32,987 nt of DNA from an uncultured Bacillota bacterium. Its GTDB lineage: Bacteria; Bacillota; Clostridia; Christensenellales; Borkfalkiaceae. The position numbers and the translations under genes are program-made. The notes beneath the pieces were generated by a model that was not told the DNA's origin, made no database searches, and saw nothing but the letters and a program-made list of their open reading frames with translations. The stretch covers positions 1-32,987 of the forward strand of contig CASEFE010000083.1 of NCBI GenBank assembly GCA_949287105.1. Reading direction: 5' to 3'. Shown piece after piece: positions 1 to 8,288 of the stretch (positions are counted from its first letter, which is position 1; every line of letters begins with the position of its first letter).

Positions 1-2
1 CG

Positions 3-248
3 GGCATAATAGCGGGTGTATTGTTATCGTTTGGTATATTGCCGATGATCGGTCAGGCGATCGAATCTCTGTTTACGGGAATAATGCCGGGCTTTGGATT
101 TGCTTTCAAAGTGACTGCGGAAATGCCGTTTTATTTACCGATAGGAACGGCGATTGCGTTTTTGTTATTTGCGCTATTGTTTTCACGTGGGAGTCTTAAA
201 AAGATTGCAATGCAGGATGTGATAAGTACGGTCAGCGAGGTGGAATGA
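3..248 (+). CDS. FtsX-type ABC transporter permease, C-terminal fragment
   Basis: The reading frame is open to the left edge, so this is only the last 81 residues of a longer gene; any start codon inside the window would be artificial. It contains two hydrophobic stretches (about residues 1-17 and 43-60 of the fragment) separated by a short loop, then a short charged tail, which is the usual end of a MacB/FtsX-like ABC permease. Its TGA stop overlaps the ATG of the next permease gene (ATGA), so the two are translationally coupled. The family call leans on the neighbour, because the fragment alone has no diagnostic motif. A paired-permease ABC exporter is inferred; the ATPase would lie upstream of the window. 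Confidence 0.55.
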   Translation, partial: GIIAGVLLSFGILPMIGQAIESLFTGIMPGFGFAFKVTAEMPFYLPIGTAIAFLLFALLFSRGSLKKIAMQDVISTVSEVE

Positions 249-1936
249 TGCGTTGGAAGGATTATTGGTATCTGGGAAAAATCAGCACACGTAGCAGAAA
301 AAAATCGACACGTAACACGGTAGTAGGTTTTTCTTTTGGGCTGATCATGCTCGTACCTGTGTTGTTTTTCTCATTTTCGTTTTATCTTGATCTGACGGCG
401 GCAATCAATTCAACGCACAATATTTCTTCTTTTTATGTTACAACGGTGCACGAAAAAGAACAAAAGGACGGAATGGTAGGCGATTCGATTGTCGGCGATG
501 AAACGTCGTTGCTTGGAAAAACAGAACGGGATAAATTGCAATCGAAGGTGGGGTCAGATATTAAAGAGATTATTCGTCAGGAATATTTTTATATTTCTTC
601 GCCGCAAAACAAATTTTATTTAAACGGTCAGGAGATATTTTTTCTGAATGAGACCGGAGAGTTCGGCAATCAAAACGAAGTAAACGAATCGATCAAGATC
701 ATCGGGAACGGCGATGGTTGCGGACATATTGTTCCGAATGGATATATAGAGGACCTCAAAAAAAAGGGAAAGAGCTTTTTGATTGCGGGGGAAGGCTTTT
801 CGGAAAGTGAAAAGGGAGAGATATTGGTTTCAGAGCGCTTTGCGTATCGATATGGCAAAACTCCGCAAGAACTGTTGGGCAAAAAATTGACCTTGACAAC
901 GCAGGTGAGTAACAGTAAAGGTGATACATTTATCGATAACGACAATGATCCGGACAATGTTTTTTCAGAGAGCACGATCGAGGAAACTTATCAGTCGGAG
1001 TATTTTCGTGATTTTAAAATTGTCGGCGTAATTTCGGAAGATTATTATCTTTTAAATGAGCGAGTAAAAAATGATTCGCATTTATGGATATCGGGGAAGT
1101 CTTATTATTCGGAAACGGATGTTTTTGAAGGGAAATATTTGCCTTATATCCGCATCAATGTTTCGGAGCAAAACGGTTATACTTCTATTACAAGAGTGGT
1201 CACGTATCCGGAAGGTTTTAGGAGTATGCGGGATGCGGCGATAAAAGACGGTATGTTTTTCCCTTCAATACCCGGGGGAGAATATTATTCACCGTATCAA
1301 CAAAACGTAAGATTGGAAGATGGGCTGATGCACAATGCTGTATCATATACAGTGCAATGCAAGGACTACAAAAGCGCCAAAAGAACGGCAACGATTCTCG
1401 ATGCGGGATATAAGCGGCTTGGGATGGATTATTTTACGGGGCAAGAGGCTTATTGCACTTCAGCCTATCAAAAATTTCTTTTGTTGGACCAGGTAGGAAG
1501 TTATATGGTTACCGCTCTTTGTGTTTTTGGAGGGATCATATTTTTTGCCACCCTTTTGAACCTGTACAATTCGGTTCAGTATTCGGTTCAGGCAAGGCGT
1601 CATTATCTGGGAATGATGCGTGCAATCGGGGCACAGCAATCAGTATTGAGAAGATTGTATTTTGTTGAAATTCTGATTCTGTTCCGAAAGTGTATTTTAT
1701 GGGTTTTAATATTCGGGGGCGGTATATCCTATCTGATTAAATTTCTGGTAGATATGGCATTTGCGGACAGTACATGGGTTTACGGTGTCGTTATTCGGTT
1801 GAATTTCTGGTATTTTGGTTTGGCTTTTGCCATTGCGCTCGGATTATGCTTTTTGATTGCGTATCTGTTCAGTCGGATTGCCTGCATCGGTGTCACGCGA
1901 AAACCGATCCTGGAAATTCTTATTGAAGATAAATAG
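245..1936 (+). CDS. FtsX/MacB-like ABC transporter permease
   Basis: A 563-residue protein with an N-terminal membrane segment (about 25-50), a large extracytoplasmic domain (about 55-415), and a C-terminal block with three further membrane segments (about 421-445, 470-500 and 515-545). Before the second of these is the sequence RRHYLGMMRAIGA, which matches the FtsX-domain signature in which an RxxExxxLRAxGA-like cytoplasmic loop follows the first core helix. This is the MacB/FtsX permease architecture, used in Gram-positives for peptide or lipoprotein export and for signalling to envelope enzymes. Translation is coupled to the upstream permease by a 4-bp overlap, and the following lipoprotein gene starts 8 bp after its stop. 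The substrate cannot be read from the sequence. Confidence 0.75.
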   Translation: MMRWKDYWYLGKISTRSRKKSTRNTVVGFSFGLIMLVPVLFFSFSFYLDLTAAINSTHNISSFYVTTVHEKEQKDGMVGDSIVGDETSLLGKTERDKLQSKVGSDIKEIIRQEYFYISSPQNKFYLNGQEIFFLNETGEFGNQNEVNESIKIIGNGDGCGHIVPNGYIEDLKKKGKSFLIAGEGFSESEKGEILVSERFAYRYGKTPQELLGKKLTLTTQVSNSKGDTFIDNDNDPDNVFSESTIEETYQSEYFRDFKIVGVISEDYYLLNERVKNDSHLWISGKSYYSETDVFEGKYLPYIRINVSEQNGYTSITRVVTYPEGFRSMRDAAIKDGMFFPSIPGGEYYSPYQQNVRLEDGLMHNAVSYTVQCKDYKSAKRTATILDAGYKRLGMDYFTGQEAYCTSAYQKFLLLDQVGSYMVTALCVFGGIIFFATLLNLYNSVQYSVQARRHYLGMMRAIGAQQSVLRRLYFVEILILFRKCILWVLIFGGGISYLIKFLVDMAFADSTWVYGVVIRLNFWYFGLAFAIALGLCFLIAYLFSRIACIGVTRKPILEILIEDK

Positions 1937-1944
1937 GAGAGAAA

Positions 1945-3786
1945 ATGAGAAAATTTCGATTTTTGTCTTTTATACTATGTTTTGTCTGTATCATTTGCGT
2001 ATTTAGCGGATGCAACCGATATACGGATTTAGGATCCGAAGCTAAGGTATATCTTACGGTCGAAACGAAAGCAGAAAGCTTTTTTGTCACATCCTCGTTT
2101 GGGGAAGTAGAAGGAGAAGGGCATGAGTATGTTGTTCGGATCAAAAAGAAAAAGGATTTTTTAATAACGGTGAGCGCGGAAGGTTATCAGACGTGCAATA
2201 TTCCCGTATATGTTTCGGAATTAAAGTCGGGCGCTTGTAAAAAAACAGCGCAGCTTGTGGAATCGGAAAAAGTAATGGTGGCGTTGGATATTGTTTGGAC
2301 GCAGAGTCAGATAACGGCGGAATGTGATGGGATAAAACTTAAAAAATCCGGTTCTGTGTATGTTGGGGAATTTACAGAAGAGCAATTACAACGCGGAGTA
2401 ACGGTCAGTGCGCCGGGTGCGGAAACATTTACAACAAACTTAAATTCAAACGGCGGAAATTATCGTTTTGAAAAAATATATCTTGTGCCTAAAGGAAAAA
2501 GACTTGTAAAATTTTCGGGGCTGGAGATGATGACGGGTGTAACCGAATATCAGGTTTCCGATTCGGAAGGTAAATTGTTTCCAATTTCTTTTAGGGAGCG
2601 AAAAGGACAAATTGATACGTTTTATGTTGTGGCGGACAGCGAGTATGCGGGAGAACTTCAGGTTTTTACTATGCGGAAAATTGACGATCGGATCAATTTA
2701 GAAAGGGATAAAGTGGTCGTGCTCCGTGGAAAATTGGAGGCTGGCGGAAAAGCATATGGGAACTGTTTTTCGCTGGGGCGTAAAAGTTTGGATATAACGA
2801 TTACAGATTTTGGAAGAGAAGAACAGTGGGCTGAATTCTTTATTGAAGACGAAGGCGGAAGACTGAACCGTTTAGAACATGGTTATGACCATACCGAAGA
2901 AAAGGTATTTTTGAATATATCATGTGATGCGCAAAGCGACTCGATTGTGCTTTGGATGCAATGGTTTGACAAAGAAATGTATAAAATTAAAATTCCTGTC
3001 GAGAAACCGGTGGTTTCGTTTCAATCGTTTGAATCGGTTGTGTTGGATAAAGCCATTGTTTGCAGTACGTATTTTTACGAAAAAAAGGATGTTTCCACAA
3101 TAGAAGTTAGGCAAGGAACGGAGTGGGAAACGATAGCTTTGCAAGACGGGATAATTAACTGGAAAGAATATGCAAATAATAGCGGTATTCGGATAGACGG
3201 AAAGACAGGTGTAGAAGACGGATATTGCGTCATCGAAGGGGAACTGTATGTTGTGATTTGTATGCAGTCTGCTGATGTATATCGATTTGCTATGTATTTT
3301 AATGGTGCTTTGCTGGAAGGAGCAAAGGTGCAGGCAATAGATTCGGATACAGAGGAATTCATTTATGAAACTTCTCCTGGGATCTATGAAACAGATAATG
3401 TATATAATATTTTTAAGGTGTTACGAATAGAAAAAGACGGAGTCGTGTGGTATTGGCAATGGGATGGGATCGGAAAACAAGGTTGGGAACGAGAAGAGGA
3501 CGGCATATACAGAATAGACTGTAATTTGCATGATTGGTTTGGCTTTGCATTCGATGTAAAAAATCTTTATAATGTGAATTTAGAAACGAAGGCGGAGGAG
3601 GCTCAAATTACGGAAATTTTTAACGGCCGTTATTATATTTCGGTAAATACACGCCATTCAACGATCAGTCTGTTTAAGATAACGTATACAACCGATAACG
3701 AGGGTAAAGAACAAAAAGAGACGGAAGAAAAGCATTTTGATGTGTATTCATTGATTCGAGAAGGGGAAATTTATTGGAAATCGTAG
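1945..3786 (+). CDS. Large extracellular lipoprotein of unknown function
   Basis: A 613-residue protein with a classic lipoprotein signal: basic start MRKFR, a hydrophobic core and the lipobox FSGC with the lipidated cysteine at residue 23. A good ribosome site (AGGAGA) stands just before the ATG. Residues about 32-90 resemble a PEGA-like beta module (alternating strands ending in an AEGYQ turn), and a second similar unit may follow (about 105-160, with an APGAE turn). The rest is predicted beta-rich with no motif I recognise. It is the last gene of the permease operon, so it probably acts outside the membrane with that ABC system, for example as a substrate-handling or partner lipoprotein; that role is inferred from position only. 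A strong hairpin follows at 3865-3914. Confidence 0.7.
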   Translation: MRKFRFLSFILCFVCIICVFSGCNRYTDLGSEAKVYLTVETKAESFFVTSSFGEVEGEGHEYVVRIKKKKDFLITVSAEGYQTCNIPVYVSELKSGACKKTAQLVESEKVMVALDIVWTQSQITAECDGIKLKKSGSVYVGEFTEEQLQRGVTVSAPGAETFTTNLNSNGGNYRFEKIYLVPKGKRLVKFSGLEMMTGVTEYQVSDSEGKLFPISFRERKGQIDTFYVVADSEYAGELQVFTMRKIDDRINLERDKVVVLRGKLEAGGKAYGNCFSLGRKSLDITITDFGREEQWAEFFIEDEGGRLNRLEHGYDHTEEKVFLNISCDAQSDSIVLWMQWFDKEMYKIKIPVEKPVVSFQSFESVVLDKAIVCSTYFYEKKDVSTIEVRQGTEWETIALQDGIINWKEYANNSGIRIDGKTGVEDGYCVIEGELYVVICMQSADVYRFAMYFNGALLEGAKVQAIDSDTEEFIYETSPGIYETDNVYNIFKVLRIEKDGVVWYWQWDGIGKQGWEREEDGIYRIDCNLHDWFGFAFDVKNLYNVNLETKAEEAQITEIFNGRYYISVNTRHSTISLFKITYTTDNEGKEQKETEEKHFDVYSLIREGEIYWKS

Positions 3787-3864
3787 GGGATTATTCAGAA
3801 ATAATAATTAAATGGTTGTATTGAAAAGTATTTTTGTGATAAGATTTACAAAATAGTACAGGTA

Positions 3865-3914
3865 AATAAAAGCATGCGGCGCATTGCACAAGCGATGCGC
3901 CGCATGCTTTTAAA
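3865..3914. terminator. Bidirectional intrinsic terminator between convergent operons
   Basis: A perfect 17-bp inverted repeat (3868-3884 with 3895-3911) extends by a G-T and two G-C pairs to about 20 bp, closing on a four-base loop ACAA. It is flanked by A runs on the left and T runs on the right, so it can end transcription of the lipoprotein operon on the plus strand and of the fumarase operon on the minus strand. Confidence 0.8.
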
Positions 3915-3961
3915 ATTAAAGAAGCTTATATTAATATCAACAGCAAAAAGTCTTTAAAAAA

Positions 3962-5248
3962 TTAATCGTCGTCAGAATTTGAAGAAGATTTTTCTATTGA
4001 AGAGTCCTTATTATCTACGGTGTTTTCAGTAAGGTAATTAAAGGAAGAGGCGGATAAAATATCACTTTCTTGCGGGGGTTGTTCTATAACAGGGGAAGAA
4101 TTTTTTTGCGAAGAGCCGGAGGGATAGTGCTTGGGTTTTCCGAACATATTGTAAAAAAATAAACACATGTTAAAAAGGATCATTCCTTCTGAAAGTGCAG
4201 CAGAAATCGGTTTATAAGAGTAGCTGGAATAGAACATTGCCGCAAGGATCAAGGCAAGAGCGTAAATGCGGGCAATACTTTTGGCAATTTTCAGTTTTCG
4301 AAGCCGTTGATTTCGAATGTTTTTACGAAAAAGAGCGTATTCGTAGATGTAGACGCTGGCGGTTAAAATAAAAGAAGAAACAAGGAAAAAAATCAAGGCA
4401 ATTCCCCAGTTTTCCAGTCGGCTGAAAACGATGCAGGTATGAACCACGTAAGCGCCGTAGATAGCAATATAAAAAATTCTGGCAAGAAAAAATTGCGTTT
4501 TCGCAAGTATAAGCGCTTTTTTATAATCGGTTGTGTCGTTAGAAACATTTTCAACTACAGTGTAGAGTGATTTGTTTTCTGTTTGTAGGGCAAATTGTTT
4601 AGCGGAGTCGGGATTCTTAAAACTGCGGATCCGAAAGCGATCTCCGTGTGAACGTGCCGCAAAAGAGCCTGTAAGGCAAAACAAGATGCTTCCGCCTTGA
4701 TAATATGCCGCTTGTGCAAGAAAAGTGTGAATATTGTTTTCTCTGCTGAGAAGGGTACTGATCAGATAAAATGCTACTGCGAGAATGAGTAAAATTAAAA
4801 AAGAAGCTGCAATGGTCAATAGAGTAACTAATTTTAAAGAAAGCTTTTTTTGTTTTTTATCTGTCTGGTAGTCAGCCAAAGAATATAAAATTGTAAATAT
4901 TGTCATGGCAATGACAAAACCGCCGATTGCGGGAGTGAGGTCTATGGAAAATGTTTGTGGAAGTTTTAGATGGGTTTTAGCAAAAACTATGAAGATATAA
5001 ATACAAAGACTGACTTCGACGGTGGGCGGTATATACAGAAAAAAACGCTTTTGAATTAAAATGGGGGCGCTGATCAATGCGAGAGCTAAAACCGTTAGAA
5101 CTGTTTGCATGATCAGAGGGGCAAGCGGTGCGTTTGGATAGGAAAAAACAAAGACGAGAATGCCGCCGGCAAGAAGCAGGAGTAGAAACGCTGCGCAAAT
5201 TATATAGATGATTCCGGTCGATTTTTTTCCAAATATCTTTTCAAGCAT
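3962..5248 (-). CDS. Polytopic membrane protein, unknown function, fumarase operon
   Basis: A 428-residue protein with about nine or ten hydrophobic segments (approximately 12-36, 42-64, 70-90, 103-122, 138-165, 176-196, 250-270, 276-300, 332-350, 353-370), a charged central loop (about 198-245) and a low-complexity hydrophilic C-terminus rich in Ser, Asn and Asp. I do not recognise the family. The start ATG is preceded by AGAGGGG at a normal distance. It begins 40 bp after the fumarase beta gene in the same direction and no terminator lies between, so co-transcription with fumarase is likely. A role in dicarboxylate transport is possible from context but is not supported by any motif. The gene ends before the two-way hairpin at 3865-3914. 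Confidence 0.65.
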   Translation of the reverse strand: MLEKIFGKKSTGIIYIICAAFLLLLLAGGILVFVFSYPNAPLAPLIMQTVLTVLALALISAPILIQKRFFLYIPPTVEVSLCIYIFIVFAKTHLKLPQTFSIDLTPAIGGFVIAMTIFTILYSLADYQTDKKQKKLSLKLVTLLTIAASFLILLILAVAFYLISTLLSRENNIHTFLAQAAYYQGGSILFCLTGSFAARSHGDRFRIRSFKNPDSAKQFALQTENKSLYTVVENVSNDTTDYKKALILAKTQFFLARIFYIAIYGAYVVHTCIVFSRLENWGIALIFFLVSSFILTASVYIYEYALFRKNIRNQRLRKLKIAKSIARIYALALILAAMFYSSYSYKPISAALSEGMILFNMCLFFYNMFGKPKHYPSGSSQKNSSPVIEQPPQESDILSASSFNYLTENTVDNKDSSIEKSSSNSDDD

Positions 5249-5288
5249 AACTGTATGCCCCTCTTGTAAAAATTACATTATGTAATAT

Positions 5289-5813
5289 TTATTTTTTATA
5301 AATATTGTTTCCAAAAGCATCAATTGCTACAATGCAGGGGAAGTTTTCAATATCAAATTGATATACAGCTTCGCTGAGAAGATCGGGAAAGGCAATCAGT
5401 TTACTTGTTTTGACAGCGTTTCCGTACAGAGCTCCGGCGCCGCCGATAGCAGCAAAATACACGGCGTGATTTTTGACAATAGATTTACAGACCTCATCAT
5501 TTCTTTCGCCTTTTCCGATCATTCCTTTTAGGCCTAAATCCAGAAGCTGTGGAGTGTACGAGTCCATGCGTGCGCTTGTAGTCGGCCCGCAGCTTCCGCA
5601 GGCTTTATTTGCGGGAGCAGGGCAGGGGCCTGCATAGTAAATGGTTTTGCCAACCAAATCAAAAGGTAAAGGTTGTTTGGAATTCAACAATTCACAAATT
5701 CGCTTGTGGGCGCAATCCCGGCCGGTAAGGATCTGTCCTGAAAGAATAACGCTGTCACCGGCGTGCAGAGATTGTATTATTTCATCAGTCAAAGGTAATC
5801 GTATATGTTTCAT
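5289..5813 (-). CDS. fumB: Fumarate hydratase class I, beta subunit
   Basis: The C-terminal-domain subunit of the two-subunit, oxygen-sensitive [4Fe-4S] fumarase that interconverts fumarate and L-malate. Diagnostic stretches are GKTIYYAGPCPAP, CGSCGPTTSARMD and GKGERNDEV, in the order seen in FumB and TtdB proteins, and the 174-residue length fits the family. A GTG lies four codons upstream (5825), but the ATG at 5813 is preferred because a GAGTGG element stands about 8 bases before it. The alpha subunit gene lies 74 bp upstream in this direction; a small 7-bp hairpin (5854-5871) sits in the gap. L(+)-tartrate dehydratase beta subunit is the main alternative. The symbol is a generic label. 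Confidence 0.9.
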   Translation of the reverse strand: MKHIRLPLTDEIIQSLHAGDSVILSGQILTGRDCAHKRICELLNSKQPLPFDLVGKTIYYAGPCPAPANKACGSCGPTTSARMDSYTPQLLDLGLKGMIGKGERNDEVCKSIVKNHAVYFAAIGGAGALYGNAVKTSKLIAFPDLLSEAVYQFDIENFPCIVAIDAFGNNIYKK

Positions 5814-5899
5814 AAAATAGACCACTCAAAAGATTTTTTTGTATTACATATAAATAAATTCGGGAATTTATAGTACTATGTGTGGCATAAACAGGCTTT

Positions 5900-6742
5900 T
5901 TATATAATTTCGCTTTCACAACGCATGCAATGGCATTGTATATTGATGGCTACGGGCAGCCCGGCAATGTGAGTGGGTGCAATCTCGCAAAGTACTCCCA
6001 ACGCTGTTACATTGCCGCCGAATCCTTGTGGGCCGATCCCAAGCGAGTTGATTTTTTGAAGAGATTCTTTTTCAATAGCGGCAACGTCTTCTCTCGGATG
6101 AAAAGATCCGAGTTCGCGGGTAAGAGCTTTTTTGGCAAGGAAGGCGCAGGTATCGAATGTTCCGCCGATCCCGACCCCGCAAATGACAGGAGGACAAGGT
6201 TTGCTTCCTGCAAGTTTAACAGTTTCTACTATGGCGTCAACAATACCTTTTTTCCCGTTTGCAGGAGTCAGCATATAAAGCCGAGACATATTTTCGCTGC
6301 CGAAACCTTTGGGTAAAAAAGTGAGTTTGATTTTGTTGCCTGCTACAATTTCAGTGTGCAGAGCGGCAGGGGTATTATCGGTTGTATTGATTCGTGTCAA
6401 CGGATCACAGATGCTTTTCCGTAAACAAAAATCTTCATAAGCGCGACGTACGCCTCGATTGACTGCATCAGAAAGCTGATCTCCTTCGATATGTACATCC
6501 TGGCCGATTTCGGCAAGGATCACTGCATATCCGGTATCCTGACATACCGGCATATGTTCCGTGGCCGCTGTGGTTGCGTTTTGAAGCACGGTATCCAGGG
6601 CGAAACGAGAGGCGTTTTTCGGATCCTCCTGTTTTGTTGCTTCTTTGAGTGCGTGCAGACAGGAAGGTGTGAGGTTTAAGCACGCTTTTTCAATCAGGCG
6701 ATAAACAGTATTTTCGATTACAGAAGAATGCACAGATCGCAT
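5900..6742 (-). CDS. fumA: Fumarate hydratase class I, alpha subunit
   Basis: A 280-residue N-terminal-domain subunit carrying the [4Fe-4S] cluster of class I fumarase. Three cysteines sit where cluster ligands are expected: C67 in PVCQDTG, C188 in ICGVGIGGTFD and C270 in the C-terminal QCHCMR. The length is normal for the split enzyme. The ATG follows a GAGGT site at 7 bases, and a TATAAT box lies upstream at 6773-6778 on this strand. Together with the downstream beta subunit it should form the enzyme of the reductive or oxidative partial TCA branch typical of anaerobes. Tartrate dehydratase (TtdA) is a close relative and cannot be excluded from motifs alone. It is divergent from the CAAX protease gene. 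Confidence 0.9.
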   Translation of the reverse strand: MRSVHSSVIENTVYRLIEKACLNLTPSCLHALKEATKQEDPKNASRFALDTVLQNATTAATEHMPVCQDTGYAVILAEIGQDVHIEGDQLSDAVNRGVRRAYEDFCLRKSICDPLTRINTTDNTPAALHTEIVAGNKIKLTFLPKGFGSENMSRLYMLTPANGKKGIVDAIVETVKLAGSKPCPPVICGVGIGGTFDTCAFLAKKALTRELGSFHPREDVAAIEKESLQKINSLGIGPQGFGGNVTALGVLCEIAPTHIAGLPVAINIQCHCMRCESEII

Positions 6743-6772
6743 TGTTTTTACCTCATATTTTACTTATAAATT

Positions 6773-6801
6773 ATTATAGCAAAAAAACGAAAAAAAGGAA
6801 A
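6773..6801 (-). promoter_or_regulatory. Putative promoter of the fumarase operon
   Basis: A perfect TATAAT (6773-6778, minus strand) lies about 30 bases before the fumA start. The hexamer 17 bases upstream (TTTCCT) is a poor -35, so only the -10 is convincing. Confidence 0.45.
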
Positions 6802-6810
6802 GATTTTTAT

Positions 6811-6838
6811 TTGCTTAAAATATTTTTTTCGATATAAT
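6811..6838 (+). promoter_or_regulatory. Promoter of the CAAX protease gene, leaderless
   Basis: TTGCTT (6811-6816) and TATAAT (6833-6838) are separated by 16 bases. The start codon of the next gene lies only 7 bases after the -10 box, so transcription should begin at or next to the ATG, and there is no room for a ribosome site. Confidence 0.65.
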
Positions 6839-6845
6839 AGAAGAC

Positions 6846-7808
6846 ATGGATAATAAATATATGCCTCCGGAGCGAGGATCGCAAAATTCAAAACGTAGTA
6901 TTTATGATCAGCCGCGGAAAGCCATTAGCGGTATTTTGTTTTCGGGCACGATTATCGGCATGCTTTTGATATCTTTGGCTTTTTCTATAACGGTTTCCGT
7001 GCTTGTAAAAGTATTGGAAAAGCCGTTGGAGGAAATATCGGCAACTGAGGCTTACAAATACTGCTCGTATCTTTTGTATCAATTTGTGTATGTCGTCATC
7101 GTTCTTGTTTATATGAAAATTTACAAGGCGAGACTTGAAAGTTTCGGATGGCGTAAAGCAAACTGGAAATATCTTTTGCTTGCGGTGCCGTTGGCGTTTG
7201 GCTTGTTGTTCAGTCTGAACTGGGTCAATGCGGTTTTTGTAAAAGTTTTGTCTTTGATCGGGTATCAGCAAGCGGAATCGAATCTGCCTTCGGTTGCAGG
7301 CGGGGGATTGGTCGGGGTATTGATTGTTGTGGCGTTGTTGCCTGCTTTGTTGGAAGAAACGATTCTGCGAGGAATTGTATTGGAAGGTATAAAAGACATC
7401 GGAACGGTAGCGGCATGTATTTTTGGCGGGCTGTTGTTTTCGTTGTTTCATCAAAATCCGACGCAGACGGTTTATCAATTTATATGCGGGGCAGTGTTTA
7501 CATTGGTTGCGATCCGCGCCGATTCACTTTTGCCTTCGGTATTGATTCATTTTTTGAACAATGCGGTCATTGTAATGGATTACAAGTTCGATTTTTTATC
7601 GAAGATTTCCGTCGGGGGTACGGTTGCGCTGTATGTGCTATCCGGAATTTGCCTGATCTCGTCGCTTGTATATTTGTTGTTTATCGATAAGAGAGGGAAT
7701 CGGAAAAAGGAGAATTCGGTTAAGCCCTTTTTGTATCCGGCATTGGCGGGAATCATACTTTGTATATTGATGTGGATTTTGAACTTTATAGGTGGGTTCG
7801 GAGGTTGA
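6846..7808 (+). CDS. CPBP (CAAX/Abi) family intramembrane metalloprotease
   Basis: A 320-residue protein with about eight hydrophobic helices. The glutamate-protease motifs of the CPBP/Abi family are visible in order: EETILRG (EExxxR, about residues 169-174), FSLFHQ with the first histidine (about 203), and the terminal HFLNN (HxxxN type, about 237-241). The family includes Rce1-like CAAX proteases and bacteriocin self-immunity proteins; the bacterial substrate is usually unknown. The ATG has no Shine-Dalgarno sequence and stands 7 bases after a TATAAT, which implies a leaderless mRNA; an alternative ATG at 6861 also has no ribosome site. rlmH starts directly after its stop, suggesting one operon. 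Confidence 0.85.
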   Translation: MDNKYMPPERGSQNSKRSIYDQPRKAISGILFSGTIIGMLLISLAFSITVSVLVKVLEKPLEEISATEAYKYCSYLLYQFVYVVIVLVYMKIYKARLESFGWRKANWKYLLLAVPLAFGLLFSLNWVNAVFVKVLSLIGYQQAESNLPSVAGGGLVGVLIVVALLPALLEETILRGIVLEGIKDIGTVAACIFGGLLFSLFHQNPTQTVYQFICGAVFTLVAIRADSLLPSVLIHFLNNAVIVMDYKFDFLSKISVGGTVALYVLSGICLISSLVYLLFIDKRGNRKKENSVKPFLYPALAGIILCILMWILNFIGGFGG

Positions 7809-7809
7809 A

Positions 7810-8247
7810 GTGCAAAAAATCAATCTTGTGTGTGTTGGAAAGCTGAAAGAAAAATTTTACTCGGAAGCAGTGGGGGAATATTTAAAGCGGCTCAGTCGGT
7901 TTGCGTCGGTAACGGTCAGGGAGTTGGCTGAAAAACGAACGTTGGAAGAAGAAGGGAACAATATATTGCGTGAATTGCGCGGATATGTGATTGTATTGGC
8001 TGTGGAAGGAAAGCAGATGTCCAGTGAGATTTTTTCCGATAAAATCAAGACTCTTTGTGATAGTGGGAAAGAAATGACTTTTGTGATAGGGTCTTCTTGC
8101 GGGTTGGACGAAAGAGTAAAAAAGCAGGCCGATTTGTTGCTGTCTTTTTCGGAAATGACTTATCCGCATCAGTTGATGCGTGTTATTCTGTGCGAACAAA
8201 TCTATCGCGCCTTTATGATCAATGCGGGGGCAGAATATCATAAATAG
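7810..8247 (+). CDS. rlmH: 23S rRNA (pseudouridine1915-N3)-methyltransferase RlmH
   Basis: A SPOUT methyltransferase that methylates pseudouridine 1915 in helix 69 of 23S rRNA. The signature is clear: KINLVCVGKLKEKFY at the N-terminus, FVIGSSCGLDERV as the knot-loop that binds S-adenosylmethionine, and MTYPHQLMRVILCEQIYRA near the C-terminus, ending in EYHK. The GTG at 7810 is chosen because CGGAGG ends 5 bases before it and it gives the family N-terminus (145 residues); a longer frame from 7792 would overlap the protease gene. It begins one base after the upstream stop, so it is translationally coupled to the CAAX protease. Confidence 0.95.
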   Translation: MQKINLVCVGKLKEKFYSEAVGEYLKRLSRFASVTVRELAEKRTLEEEGNNILRELRGYVIVLAVEGKQMSSEIFSDKIKTLCDSGKEMTFVIGSSCGLDERVKKQADLLLSFSEMTYPHQLMRVILCEQIYRAFMINAGAEYHK

Positions 8248-8288
8248 CCTTTTGCCGGTTTTCTGAATTAAATCTGAATTTACAAGAT

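Noticed and set aside
5930..6316. 128-codon plus-strand frame opposite the fumarase alpha gene
   Set aside because: Antisense shadow of a clearly conserved gene.
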